DNA from: Monocercomonoides exilis
Lineage: Eukaryota > Preaxostyla > Oxymonadida > Polymastigidae
NCBI GenBank assembly: GCA_001643675.2
Contig: LSRY02000040.1
Coordinates: forward strand, 214,001-278,000
Length of the DNA: 64,000 nucleotides
Direction: 5' to 3'
Below are positions 13,020 to 24,700 of this stretch, piece after piece; the first letter of the stretch is position 1, and every line of letters begins with the position of its first letter. The notes beneath the pieces are model-generated. The model was not told the DNA's origin. It saw nothing but the letters and a program-made list of their open reading frames with translations, and did no database searches. The position numbers and the translations under genes were made by a program.

Positions 13020-13822
13020 TTTTTGAGAAATATTTAATTTATAATGGTATTTTCAGTATGAAAAAATCATAAAAATTCCGAAGTCATTCACTGTTTTTTT
13101 ATTTTTATTTTTATTTATTGAAATTCTTTTTTTCTTTCTCACAATTTAATTTTCTCAAAAGACACATAGCAATCCAAAAAGCTCATTAATGAAATCATAA
13201 AATCATAAAATCAAAAAAAAAAAAAAAAAAAACTCAAAAAATTTGATAATCAACAAAATTAAATGTCAAACTGATTTTCTTTTCTTTTTTTAAAATAAAT
13301 ATTGAGTTGTTTTATTTCAGCATAAAATATGTTTTTTCAAAAAAAAAATTTAATCAGAGATGAAAGTTTAGTAAAACATTTTGATTTTTTTATTTTTACT
13401 AAATGGACAAAATTGTTAATATATGAATGGATGACTAATTAAAATATTTTGAATTACAGATTAAAATATTTTTTTTTACAAATACAACCTTGAAGAAATT
13501 ATATATTTTTTCGATTTATTCGTTCAAAATTAAATGCGGAAATAATTTTATTTGAACAATAATGATGAAACATTTTTTGTTCAATTTTTCAACTTTTGGA
13601 AACCTACTCAAGATAATTTCTTCTTTTCTTATTTTGTTGATTCAATCAAGTGAAATATAACAATTCATTTTCAAAACTTTCACAATTAAATGTCAAAATT
13701 TAAAATTTCTTTCAACAAAAGTGGACGAACAACTATATATCTCACAAACTAATGTCAGAATGTTAAAATTTTTGTGCAAATAACAAATGGAGAATAATCG
13801 TCTCACAACACAAAAGTCAGAC
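13020..13822. other. AT-rich 5' flank of the USP fusion gene
   Basis: Upstream of the fusion gene's start codon as far as the right palindrome arm. Rich in A and T runs. No gene, tRNA or transposon end was recognised. The promoter must lie here or in the arm, but no motif is diagnostic. Confidence 0.5.
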
Positions 13823-15088
13823 AATTTCATGCATATTCAAATAATTATGGATCTGATCATAAGGAAAAAATATTTTTAAGGTATCCCACGAGGGTCACAC
13901 CTTGGGTGGCATTTTTTTCGCATGAATCGATTTGTTAGAATGACGGTGTGTGAAATATGTCAAAAAAAGGGGTACCAAGGTGTGACCTCTTTTTCGAAAA
14001 ATGTATCTCAAATTTTCAGATCAAAAATCTATGAAAATTTTTCGCTTTTTTGTTCTTTCAAGAACGAGAAAATGCTTATATTCTATTAGTGTTCATACGC
14101 TTCATAATTATTAAAACAACAATATTCATTAAAAATGATTAAAAAAAATGTGTGTTTAGAACTTTTTTCAATGAGAAAAAATTCCATAACTTTATTTCAA
14201 AATGTTCTTTCAACAATTTTTCTCACATTGACGTTGCATCGAGGTTTGTTATTTGTTATCATATGAGGAAAACACATGTTTTTTAAACAAATCTTTTTCA
14301 TAGACAATCAATAGGTGTTCTTTCTTTTGTTTTTAATGAAAATATTTATATGATTGATATGCCAAAGAATAATTGCTAATAAAAGGCAGAGAAGGAAGTT
14401 TGGTATTTATTTATTATTTCTATATATGATTATTTTTTATTGACCGTTTTTATTCTTTCTTTCAGGGCAGGAGGCAGAAATGAATGAAAATGAATGAAGG
14501 CGGGATATCTCGTTGTGCAGGGTGACCATAAAGTTGGGAGAGCGAATTCATATGGAAAGTGCCCAGGGTGAAGGGATTGGGAAGGAATTTGGAATGATAT
14601 TTTCAGACGAGAAACAAGGATATTTTTCAATGAGAAAGATGAAATTGAAGAAAATACATAAGTTTCACATTTTTCAGAAGAGAGGGAAATCGATGCATTT
14701 GATGGGAAAATGACTTCCGGAAAGGACGATTAGAAAATCAGAAAAGAAATATTTGAAAATGGAAGGAATAAAGAATTTTTATTGGAGGGAAACAGTGTGC
14801 AATGGAATATAAAACAGAAAATTCCATATAAAAATGTTTAGAAGGTTTGTTGAATATTTTTTGAAGTGATTATTATTTTTTCATTCAGGATGTTGAAAAA
14901 GCGAAGGATTATATGGCTTTGAAGAAGAAGAAGAAAAGTGGGGAAGAACAAATAAAGACGAACAAATGAAATTCAAGAAATTTCGAAGATGCCTGGAATT
15001 GGGCTTTGGCGAAGAATAGTTTTTGAGAAAAGATGATTTTTTGTGAAAGAAGGGGAATTGAAAGCTTGAAAGATGAAATCAAAAAGAG
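13823..15088 (-). repeat. Right arm of 1,266-bp inverted repeat
   Basis: The reverse complement of 6805-8070. On the plus strand it carries the same 66-codon frame (14513-14713) and an intron-like segment from about 14845 to 14888 (GTTTGTTGAA ... TTTTTCATTCAG) followed by a Lys-rich frame. The outer flank becomes unrelated immediately after GAAATCAAAAAGAG. Confidence 0.95.
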
Positions 15089-15883
15089 ATTGACGCATGC
15101 TTTGTATTTTTAGTTTGAGAGAGAGAAAGAGGATTGAGCTGAAAGTGAAAAGGATTCAGAGGCTATTATTTGCCAGAAAAAAACAAAATCCTGAAGAAGA
15201 GAATTTTATTGAATTTCTCAGTTGATGTGAATTGACACTCATCTTCTTTATTTCCAACAATTAATCATCTCATTCAATTCATTCATCATCATCTTCTTCA
15301 TTATCAAATATTTCAACATCGTATCATTCGATTTCTTCTTGTTTTTTTCTCTTTCTCCACCTCATCCTTTTCTTCCTCCTAATCCTTTTCTTTCATTCAA
15401 TACACCTTTCATTCACCGCCTTCTCTCAACCAACAGATCTTCCCTTGTTCCTTCTTCATTAGCTCTTCAATATTCTCCTCTTTCTCATCTTTCATCTTCT
15501 TTCAATTTCCTTTACGCCACTCAACTCTTTTCTCCTTCTTCTACCTCTATTCATCATCTGTGTCCAACGTACATTTACTCATTTAACACATCGTGCACTT
15601 CTTCTTCTTTTAATTTTTCTTATTCATGTTCTTATTCATTTCTCGTTCTCGTCATCAACATCAGCATCTTAATCAACAACCACAACTTAGCTTCAAAACA
15701 TCCCTCAAACCTTCTTCTTTCTCTTCTGTTATTCGTTCTTTATCAACTCCTTCCATCTCCACTTCTTCTTTATCGTCTTCCCTTTCTTCACTTTCTCCTT
15801 CTTTCCCTTCTTTCCCTTCTTTCCCTTCTCTCTCTTCTCTCTCACACATCCCTTCTCTCCTTCATTCTTTTCTCACTCAATAG
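15089..15883 (+). other. Pyrimidine-rich stretch, possible 5' exons of the next gene
   Basis: C/T-rich plus-strand sequence coding for Ser/Leu/Phe/Pro-rich frames. The frame of the following gene is open from 15626 up to a TAG at 15881-15883. That TAG follows a T/C-rich tract and could instead be the AG of an intron acceptor. No domain is visible. Confidence 0.35.
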
Positions 15884-16866
15884 CTTCTTTCTCATTCAAC
15901 TTCACCTGATTTTCCTCCTCCTCCGCTGCCTCTTTTTGATGAAGACAACGAATTTTCAAACATTCGCGCAAGAAAACTTCAATTGAGACAGAACAGACTG
16001 AGATGGGGGCAGAAAAACAAACAGATGTCGAACAAAGAGCAGAGGATGATGGCTATTTTCACTGGAATGTATGAGAATGGGAATGGTGGGAAAGATGGAA
16101 AGGGAAAAAGAGAAAATGCTGTGAGAGGAATAACACGAATAACAGCAATGAGGGAGAGAGAGAAGGAGAAGTGGAAGGAAAAACTCAAAGAGAGAGAAAG
16201 AGGGAAAGGAAAAGAGAAAGAGAAACGAGAGAAATTTCCTGGTTTTAGACTGTTAGGCGATTGGGTAGAGCATCTTGACACAGACGAGGCAGTCGATGAA
16301 TGTGGAGTCAATCCATTGACACTCGAAAACTACTCATCCTTTAACACAATCAACACATTTGGCTTTCCTGGCTATGCAACCAATCTCATTGACGATTTCC
16401 TCTTTGAGCAAGTGCTGAACAACGGAGATGGCATTCTGCGAAGAAGATTCGGTTCGCTTGCAAACAGCCTCATTTCGAGCAGAGAATTGTCCGTTTTTCA
16501 GTCAGATGCGATCTGAATCCATCTTATGTGCCTCGAAGACAAAGACAAAGAAAAAGCAATCAGAATTCAACACAAACATTTTTGACTCATTCAATTGCTG
16601 GCATTGGCACAGGCACAGGCACATCTCCTTCTTCATTACCCAATGAATCTTTTCTTTCTCTTCCTCAATCATCTTCTTCTCCCTCTCCTTCATCTTCCTC
16701 ATCTTCTCCAGCAGTAACTGACCTCTCTCTCCATCCCAAACCACCTCATCGTTCTGAAATTGCTATGGCTCGCCGCATAAGAGCGATGCATCCTCTCCTC
16801 CGCCGACGCTATCTCAACCGCTGTGCGCAAGTGGCTGCTGCTTCAGGCGCTTCACGTTCTTCTTCC

Positions 16867-16898
<32 letters not shown>

Positions 16899-18884
16899 CT
16901 CGTTGCTTCGCTCTTCTAGAAACAGATTTCTGACAGGCGAAGAGCAGCAAATGAGGAGGATGAGGCAGCAGTTCGGAAGAAGATGGAAAAGACAATATTT
17001 TGTTCTCCCTCCCGATGTATTTGATGCAATACAGCTTTTTGCGAAGTTTCGGACGGTAAAGTGGTTTGTTGAGAATCTGGAGAAGAGGAAGAGAGAAAGA
17101 GAGAGAGAAGCAAGGAATGAGAGAAGAGAGGAGAGAAGAACAAGAGAAATGAATCAAATGAGGAAGGCATTGAAATCCACAAATGATGCAGATAACAATG
17201 ATGAAGAAAATGATAATAAAGCAATAGCAGAAGAAAACGAAAGCTTATCATCTATCAGAAGAGATTCTTTGAAGGAACCGAAGAAAAATGAAGAAAGTGA
17301 ATGTTTTTCCGCAGCTCCATCATCAGTGATGAAGAAGAGCGAAGAGAGAAGTGTCACAAGCAGAGAGAGAAACAGAGGCTGATGCGAAGGTATTACCAGG
17401 CGCTTGAGCTTCAACGAGATTCTGTTGTGAATGAGGTGCTTTTGAAGGTCAGACCAAACCTTCTGCTTTCTCCGACGCCGATTGATGAATCGATAAAAAG
17501 ACCAGGAATGAGTGTGAATGCTACAAAAAGTGAGGGGGATGGCAAAGAAGACGGAAAAGAAGAGAAAGAAGTGATTAATTCTTTGAATGAAAATGGAAAC
17601 AAAGAAGAAGTTGAAGGCGATGAAGATAGCACGAAAGATGAGGAAGAAGAAGATGATGATGACTCGAACAACGACGAAAACGAAGAAGTGATTTTGGAGG
17701 ATTCAATGAACAAACCCAAATCAGTTGTTTCAAAAGAAAAGAAAATAAAACATTTATCAAAATCCAAAAATAATTATAACAAAATGAAGAATAAGAAGAA
17801 AACAGAAGCTTGCAACTTGACTGGAATAAACGAAGACGAAGAAGACGACATTCGAGAGAAGAAGCTGCGGGAGATTCTGACAGCGTTCCGAAGAAGAGAA
17901 GAAGAGTTTGACAACGACGACTGGTGGGGAATAAGCTCAGGGGATGGATGGCTGTATGAAGAGGACAATGCAGACGATGAGAGTATTCTGAAGCTGATGA
18001 GCTATGAGAATGTGGTGAATGTTGGGGGAATTCTATCAGATGACGAATCAACTGATAGTTTGGAGAGCGATGCGAGTGAAAAGGAAGGAGCATATGATGA
18101 TGATGCAAATGATACTGAAACAAAACAAAGTGCTTCGATGAAAAAGAAAGGAAATGAAAACAATGAAGCTCAGGAAAGTGTTGAAAGACTTCAAAAGAAA
18201 GACTATCAAACAGAAGCAGAAAAGAATGCAAAAGCGAAAGAATCAATTCAAAACGGCAAAAAAGACGAAACGCATTCAGATGAGCCAAAGCCAGAGCCTC
18301 TTTCATCGCAAGCTCAGCAGAAACAGCAGCAACAACCACAACAACAGAACACAACAGCAAATACCTCTCCAACACCATCACCTTCTCCACAGCCTAAGCA
18401 ATATACTTCAGGACGAGGCGCCTTTGGAACGATACACTTTACGCGAGGGAAGCGAATGGACGGAGGATGGAGAGGAGTTGGAGGGAGAGCGTTGATTGTG
18501 TACAGCCAAGAGATGGAAATGGGGAGAGGAGCTGTTTGTGCACCAACAACGCAGCTGTCACATACCGTTGGAGGAGGTGGAGGTGGAGGAGGAATTGGAG
18601 GAGGAGGAGGAGGGGCGACGTTGGGTGTGATGGAGATGAAGGATTTGAACAAAGAAGTGACAAGGGCGATGCAAGATGAGTTTCAGAATGAGAAAGGGAA
18701 AGTGGACGATGAAGAGGCGAAAATCACGTTTAATTCATTGGAATCAGATGATCAGAGAGAGAAACTGCTTCGGCTGATGAAACTGCAGGAGATGCAGAAG
18801 AAGAAAAAGGAGAAAGAAGAGCAAGAGCGAAGAAAAATGGAGAAAATGGCGAAGAAGATAAAGGAAAGAGACAAAAATCTGTAA
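15884..18884 (+). CDS. Hypothetical low-complexity, highly charged protein
   Basis: Best model: exons 15884-16451, 16502-17325 and 17376-18884. The two 50-nt GT...AG gaps restore one frame of about 966 residues with an unresolved 5' end. The first gap ends in TTTTTCAG and is a credible intron. The second is purine-rich and could instead be a frameshift. The best-conserved-looking part is FPGFRLLGDWVEHLD through NLIDDFLFEQVLNNGDG (about residues 115-185). After it come a poly-Ser run, RE/ER-rich helices, long acidic tracts, a DDWWGISSGDGWLYEEDN segment, a poly-Gly stretch and a Lys/Glu coiled coil. No family is recognised. The frame continues past the TAA at 18884 with further stops, so the gene may already be a pseudogene. 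Confidence 0.45.
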
Positions 18885-20740
18885 AGCAAAATCAAAGGAA
18901 TACTTCTACCATACCGTGAGATTGGCGCGCCGACCAACCAGAAGGAGAACAAAATGTCCAGCGAGGCCCAACAAGAGGCGAAAGAAAGCCAAACGCCATC
19001 TTTGACAAGAGAGCGGAAATTGGACTGCACGCTGAATGATTAAGCTTATTCTGTCTTTGAAGATTTGAGCGATGAATTGGATGTGCCCCGCCGCTATGTT
19101 TGCATCAAAAGCGAGGAAGACGGGCAATTTGTGTAAAAGTTACAGGAAGTGTCTGTGTATGCAGTAGTTGAAGCGATGCAGATAAGAACGCGGCTGGATC
19201 TGATGAGCGCGCTAATGAGCGGACTGATGCAAAGCTGGGCGGAGCTGCGAAGAGGAAGCTGAAGAAACTCACAGAAAGGGAAGGAAAGGAGCAGGGAAAG
19301 GATCACCTTTGATGTTTCAGAAAAAGAAAGGGATAAGAACATTCAATCAGAGCAGTGTGCCTGGGAGAAGAGATGCTCTGTCGAAGCTGTTTTCTTCGCT
19401 TTCTTTCTCGTAGTTGGCATCTTTCTTCACATCACAGAATTCAAAGGCCATGAATATGATGCAGAAATACCCTGCTCTCTATTTGGTTGCGCCTTTTAAT
19501 TCAGCTGCTGATCTTGCTGCAAGTCCAAACATTGCTCTTCATCCTCTTTCTCATTGTACTTCATCACTTGTCAATTCGTCCTTGTTTATGAACATCCAAC
19601 AACTATCTTCTCCTTCTCTCAGAACATCTTAATCTCCTTCACTGCAATTCCAAGCAAAACTTCTTTCTTCTACTAATTCAGCTATTCCAACCCCACTTCC
19701 GCTATCACTTCCTGCCTTAACTTCTTCTTCTTCTTTTCTTTCATTCAACTCCCCTCGAATTCATCGTCAGGCCTCATCTTTCATTTCTATTCAGAAGCAC
19801 AGATAATTATTTATTCTAACACAGAATATCAGCAGAAATTATGTGATAAAGAAGACAGTGTTTCGTTGATCCAAGAAAAGCGTATCTGATGGAGTACAAT
19901 CAGAAAAGGAGGAAGATTTTGCCATTTTTATTTGGAAGCTGAAGCATTTGCAGTGAAAACAGAAAGAACATTGAAGCTATTGTTTTATGAAATGGATGGG
20001 CTCCTAAATAGCCTTCGGAAGATTTCACAGCAGCGAAACCAAGGCGAATTGTTGCAAATGAAGCGAGGAAGAAAAGGAATTGAGAGGAAAAGACATATTT
20101 GAAGAGAAATTATATGAGACACTTGCTCTAATTGGATACGAAAAAGTTGAAATCGGAAAGTTGAGGAAATAAATGTTTTTGAAAATCTTTCTGATTTGAT
20201 TGAAGAAATGCTATTTGAAGAGAAGAAATAGATGATTCCTTAAGCAACGAGCTTTATTTTCATTTGATGAAGAAGCCAAATCAAATGGAAAATGGCAAAG
20301 TTAGATTTTTTCGGAACTTAGTTAAACTTCTCGAATAATTAGTGATGATATATGCTCTTGTTGAAAAAGCAATGAAGGCACAAAGATTTTTCGATGATAT
20401 GGAAAATTTAAAAAATTAATGAATGGAAGAAATTTTAATGAAATTAGAAAATGTCAATTGTTATCAATGATTTTTGCATCAGCTGCGCTGAAGGTGAGTG
20501 TTTGAAGAGGAACAAATGTTGAGCTGAGGAGGGTGAGGGAGGAGTCTTGGAGGAGGAAAATGAAGCCAGTGAGGGAATACTCGATTGTGGCACATGGTAT
20601 CTGTCCTTATCTTCCACAGACATCGACATCAGTTCCATTGTTGAAATCGGATTTATCCAATGTTCCACGATTTTGTTTAACGTTTGATGAAGTTGATGAA
20701 AAGAATAAAAGGAATGGAGATTTGTTGGCTGTGCAAAGGT
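18885..20740 (+). pseudogene. Decayed 3' continuation of the preceding gene
   Basis: The frame that ends at 18884 stays coding-like. It reads MSSEAQQEAKESQTPSLTRE at 18955, then SVFEDLSDELDVPRRYVCIK, then VEAMQIRTRLDLMSALMSGL, broken by stops at 19039 (TAA), 19135 (TAA) and 19259 (TGA), without a frameshift in that part. A hydrophobic stretch FFAFFLVVGIFLHIT follows near 19390. Beyond about 19480 stops become frequent. A last coding-like patch with EEENEASEGILDCGTW is near 20560. Either the stop at 18884 is a premature stop in a larger dying gene, or this is a separate relic. Confidence 0.4.
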
Positions 20741-20969
20741 GAAGAAAAAATAAAAAGAAAAATAACTCTTAATAATAAATTGGTTTCAATAATTTTGTTT
20801 TCTTCTTTTCTGTTCTTATTTTTAATTTTTTCTTTTCAATGTTTTGTTTTTTCCAATTATGAATTTGCAATTTTTTTTGAAGTTTTATTCGTTTGTTTTA
20901 GTAAATATTTATAAAACTTGGTCAAAACAATTCTTTTCCACAAAAAAAAGTGAAAAAGGTATGTCTTTT

Positions 20970-20995
20970 GGGGGGGGGGGGGGGGGGGGGGGGGG
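20970..20995. repeat. Homopolymer of 26 G
   Basis: An uninterrupted run of 26 G in a strongly AT-rich intergenic region, preceded by TTTT and followed by AATAAA. It is the longest G run in the window and could form G-quadruplexes on the plus strand. Its exact length is prone to sequencing error. Confidence 0.95.
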
Positions 20996-21797
20996 AATAA
21001 AACAAATTTATATTACAGAAATTAATGCTAAATGCTTGCAAAAAAACAATTTAACTCTTTGATCAATTAATACCACAATAGAATTTATATTTTCGATTTT
21101 TGATCTTTTTTTATGATGTCAAAAAAAATCACCCAAATGATATATTGGAAAAATGAATAAGAGGAAAACGAAGAAGCAACAATATTTACAGTTTTTGGTA
21201 TCATTGATAACTTTAATAGCGTTGCATAATTACCACTTATTATCAATATCTAAATTGTTTTTGTTTTTAACTTACAAGACTTTTTAACAAGCAATGGAAA
21301 CATTCCACCTTTCCACTCCCCTCCCAGGAAATATTCATTATTGAAAAAAATCAACATTTGAACCATTTTTGTATAATAGGTAGTGCTCTTCATTCATTTT
21401 TGATGAATTCTTTATGTTTCAACAATAATGAAAAAATAACACAAATATATTTTCGATATTTTTGAATATGTTAATTGTTGACAATCATTTGTTGTAAAAA
21501 AACATTTCAATAATCGTATTAAACGTAATATTATATTTTTTTTTTTATTACGATTTTCACAAAAATAATTAAAATGATTAATTTCTCATAATTTGTTGGT
21601 GAAACTTGAAATAACAAATGCGTATTTCAAATTTTTACAAAAATTTCACAATTATACAAAAATTGTGCAATTCATCTTCAAAAAACAATTAATATTCAGA
21701 GCACTTTATTTCTCCAGAACAAATTTTCAACAACAACACCTCTTGTTATGGGAGTTTGTAAACTATAAAGGGCTCTGCCATTAATTAGATCATTGAA
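20996..21797. other. AT-rich 5' flank of the 1,052-aa gene
   Basis: AT-rich with many A/T runs. No gene or repeat was recognised. Any promoter of the gene starting at 21798 must lie here, but no motif stands out. Confidence 0.5.
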
Positions 21798-24700
21798 ATG
21801 GAAGTATCAACTGCAGGACCTGCATCGGGACTGAGCGGTAATTTTACCCTCGGCGGATCAACGGGCAGCGTAGGCTTATCTCAGCCTACCTCCTCAAGCG
21901 GTACACTCGCTTCCGACCAATTTCCAGCGACTTCACAACCGGCACCAGCAGATCGGACAGAAAGCCAAGTTCTGTCGTTTTCTTCGCTTTGCGCTGCCTT
22001 ATTTAATGATAAGATCAATTCTTCTGTATACGATTTTCACACGGATTCCGCAGACTTGGAGACAACAGTTGAACAATATGAATCCTTTGTTTGTACACCA
22101 TTTATTCCAATCATAACTCGTCCTCATGCAAGATCATCAAATCTGCAAAGAGACGCACTTGATTCCAGCGGTTACAGAGTGGAAAGATATCTCATCACAG
22201 CATTGAAGGCCCTGATCCTATCTCGTTCAGAGGGTGAAGCCAGTAAAGAGAAGACAATCGACGCCATGCTCCTTATTGTTGCAGCGCTCCAGGAGGCACG
22301 CCACACTAGAATTCAGGCTGATATTGGTTATGATGCTGTACGCTCTCTCAAAGAAGATCAAGAAAACTCTCTCGTTTCCAGCGAAATACTTTCAAAGATC
22401 ACGCCAATACTAGAAGCAAGGAAAACAAGAAGAGAAGTGGATGAAGCGGCAGTTCCAGTGGACGATGGGTTGAATGATGTTGTGGACCGCTCGCCTTCTC
22501 CAACGGACTCTTCATCTTCTTTCTCTTCTTCTTCTTGTTCTACGTGTTCTGGTTCTTCTTCACCTTCTCCTTCTCCTTCTTCTTCTTCTTCTTCTTCTTC
22601 TTCTTCCAGATCCTCTGATCCTGACGCTCACAGTAGCTACGACCAAGAAGGTTGTCGAGACTCCAGAAGCATAAGAGACTTCGACGATATGCAGCACAAC
22701 ACTTGCGCCGACGAAACAGCCAGCTCCCGAAACGCTACCTGCGGCTCGTCGATTCCAGCTACCTCTGCAACATCTGCTTCCTCTGCTTCCGCTGCTTATT
22801 CCGTTGCTTCTGCTGGCTCTGCAACCTCTGATTATTCTGTTGCTTTGGATGCTCCGGGTGCTCAGAGAATGAATAACATTCAGCGCTCTGTTTCAGTCCC
22901 GCTAGACGAGCGGGAGAAGAAAGAGTGGAATCTATCAGTTAGCGGAGAAGTTCCCTTTATGCATCGCTCTCAATCGTACGGTGAACTGAGCAATTTGAGA
23001 CATGAGTATCCGAGCGATGGGCTGCTGGTGTACAGCGGCTGTATCAAGTTCTTGTCGTTCAGCTCTCCACCAGGGGGCGTGTTTCAATTGGGGAAAAAGG
23101 ATGAAAATAGTGAAGTCAAAAGGTGTGAGGAAGATGAAGCATTCTTCTCGAAACCGCTGGTTGCACTGCAGCAAAAGGATTTTATGGAACTGATTAAGTA
23201 CGCGCTATCGCTTGCACGGATGCTGGCCAGGGAGAAAAAGAGGAGAGAAGCAGAACTGATCGCTGAACACATGGCAGAAAAAAGAAATTATGGATTCCAG
23301 AACACGGATGACTATCAACAAAAAGAAGAATCGTATGAAGAAGAAAACGACAAAACAGAATTCAACAAAATTAATGCGATTAACCGGAATATGGGAGGTG
23401 ACCATCCAGAGGAGAGGCAGGAAATGAGCCAAGTTGCCGTCATGAGGACCAGTCAGACAGCCAACGAAGAGCAAGAGAGCAGAAATACAGCTGAGCCGAG
23501 CGCTGCGAGCTACGATGTTGCACAAATGCCAAGAAGCACCGATGTGAATGAGATGTTAATGGAACAGTCCATTTTTCCGAGATACACACAAGTCAGTGAC
23601 GAGTCATTTTTGCTGATGTTTCCGTTTGTGGATAAAGAAGAGATGAAGAAAATAATCTCCCAGGAGATGCTGAATTCGAGAGATGATCCGATTGATAACT
23701 ATTTGCCTGCAGAGAAAGACTATGAATATTCAATGGGATTGAATGCGCGCTTCTTTAACGAAGCAATGAGGCAGGATCAGGTGGAGAACGAGCAGAACAC
23801 AGATGTGCAGAAGGAGATCGAGATGACTCGTTATGAAGGAATAGTGCATTCGTGCCAAGTTGATGGTGATGGCAATGGTGATGAAAATGAAAATGAAAAT
23901 GGAATTAGAGATGGTGGTGGTGGTGGTGGTGGTAATGTAGATAATGATGTCCGCACAGAGCAAGGAGTGGCAAGCCAAAGCAAAGCCTTCCAATCAGAAA
24001 GCTCTGCTGAAGATACAGATGCTCTGAAAAAGAAGACACAAAGCAATGAAAACAATGAAGGCAATGACGGCAATGGCAACAATGCCACCGAAGAAACCAT
24101 TGACACAGACCATTCCTCGTCCTCATCTACATCTTCGCTTATGCCTCGTGTTGTAAAAGAAGACATTTCACAGACTCAGTTTGTTGATGATTGTCCGACA
24201 GATTATTCCTGCCAATTACAAAGCAAAGATATTCAACCAGATGATTTATCGTTGATTTCCCCTCGAAAGCAGAAAGTATTTTGTGAATATATCGATGTAG
24301 ATTTTTCCGGACAACAAAATCAGTGTTGTTGCACAAATAATCCAATACCAGAAGACCCCACAGATATCAAAATATGTTCACCAGGCTCTTATTCTCCTTC
24401 TCTTTCTCCATCTCAATCTCTTTCTCTTTCCACTTCTCCTTCTCTCTCGCTATCTCGCTGTTTATCTCCGCTCACTTGCTTGTCCCTCTCCAATGACGCT
24501 TCACAGAATTTCAAGACATGTACGTCAAATGAAAACTCCTTCGTTTCTTTGTATAGAAAATGCGATTTACACAGCAAGTTTGTGCAGTCGCTCTCACCTT
24601 CTGATAAAGATGAGCCTGATTTCACTGAAGGAAGCACTGATTTATTACAGTTGCTTGTCACAAAGGAGCAAAAATATTTTGATAAAGATGCGGTTATTGA

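Larger units (their letters stand above)
6805..15088. mobile_element. 8.3 kb palindromic unit carrying the USP fusion gene
   Basis: Two 1,266-bp arms in opposite orientation flank 5,752 bases containing one long gene. This layout, and a gene product with a transposase-like C-terminus, suggest a DNA transposon with very long terminal inverted repeats. Against this, I find no target-site duplication: the bases outside the left arm (ending TTTTTTC) and the right arm (starting ATTGACGC) do not match. An inverted segmental duplication, or an assembly artefact, remains possible. The near-perfect identity of the arms in otherwise decayed sequence points to a recent event or ongoing gene conversion. 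Confidence 0.5.

Noticed and set aside
14440-15060. FRG1-like protein fragment in the palindrome arm
   Set aside because: A short stretch (GYLVVQGDHKVGRANSYGK) loosely recalls FRG1, but it is in a broken frame and too short to support the assignment.
6797-15096. Target-site duplication of 8-10 bp flanking the palindrome
   Set aside because: The bases outside the two arms do not match, even allowing a small shift of the boundary.
17326-17375. Calling the frame change at 17.3 kb a certain intron
   Set aside because: Length (50 nt) and GT...AG fit, but it lacks the T-rich character of the other introns; a one-base frameshift explains it equally well, so it is only offered as a model.
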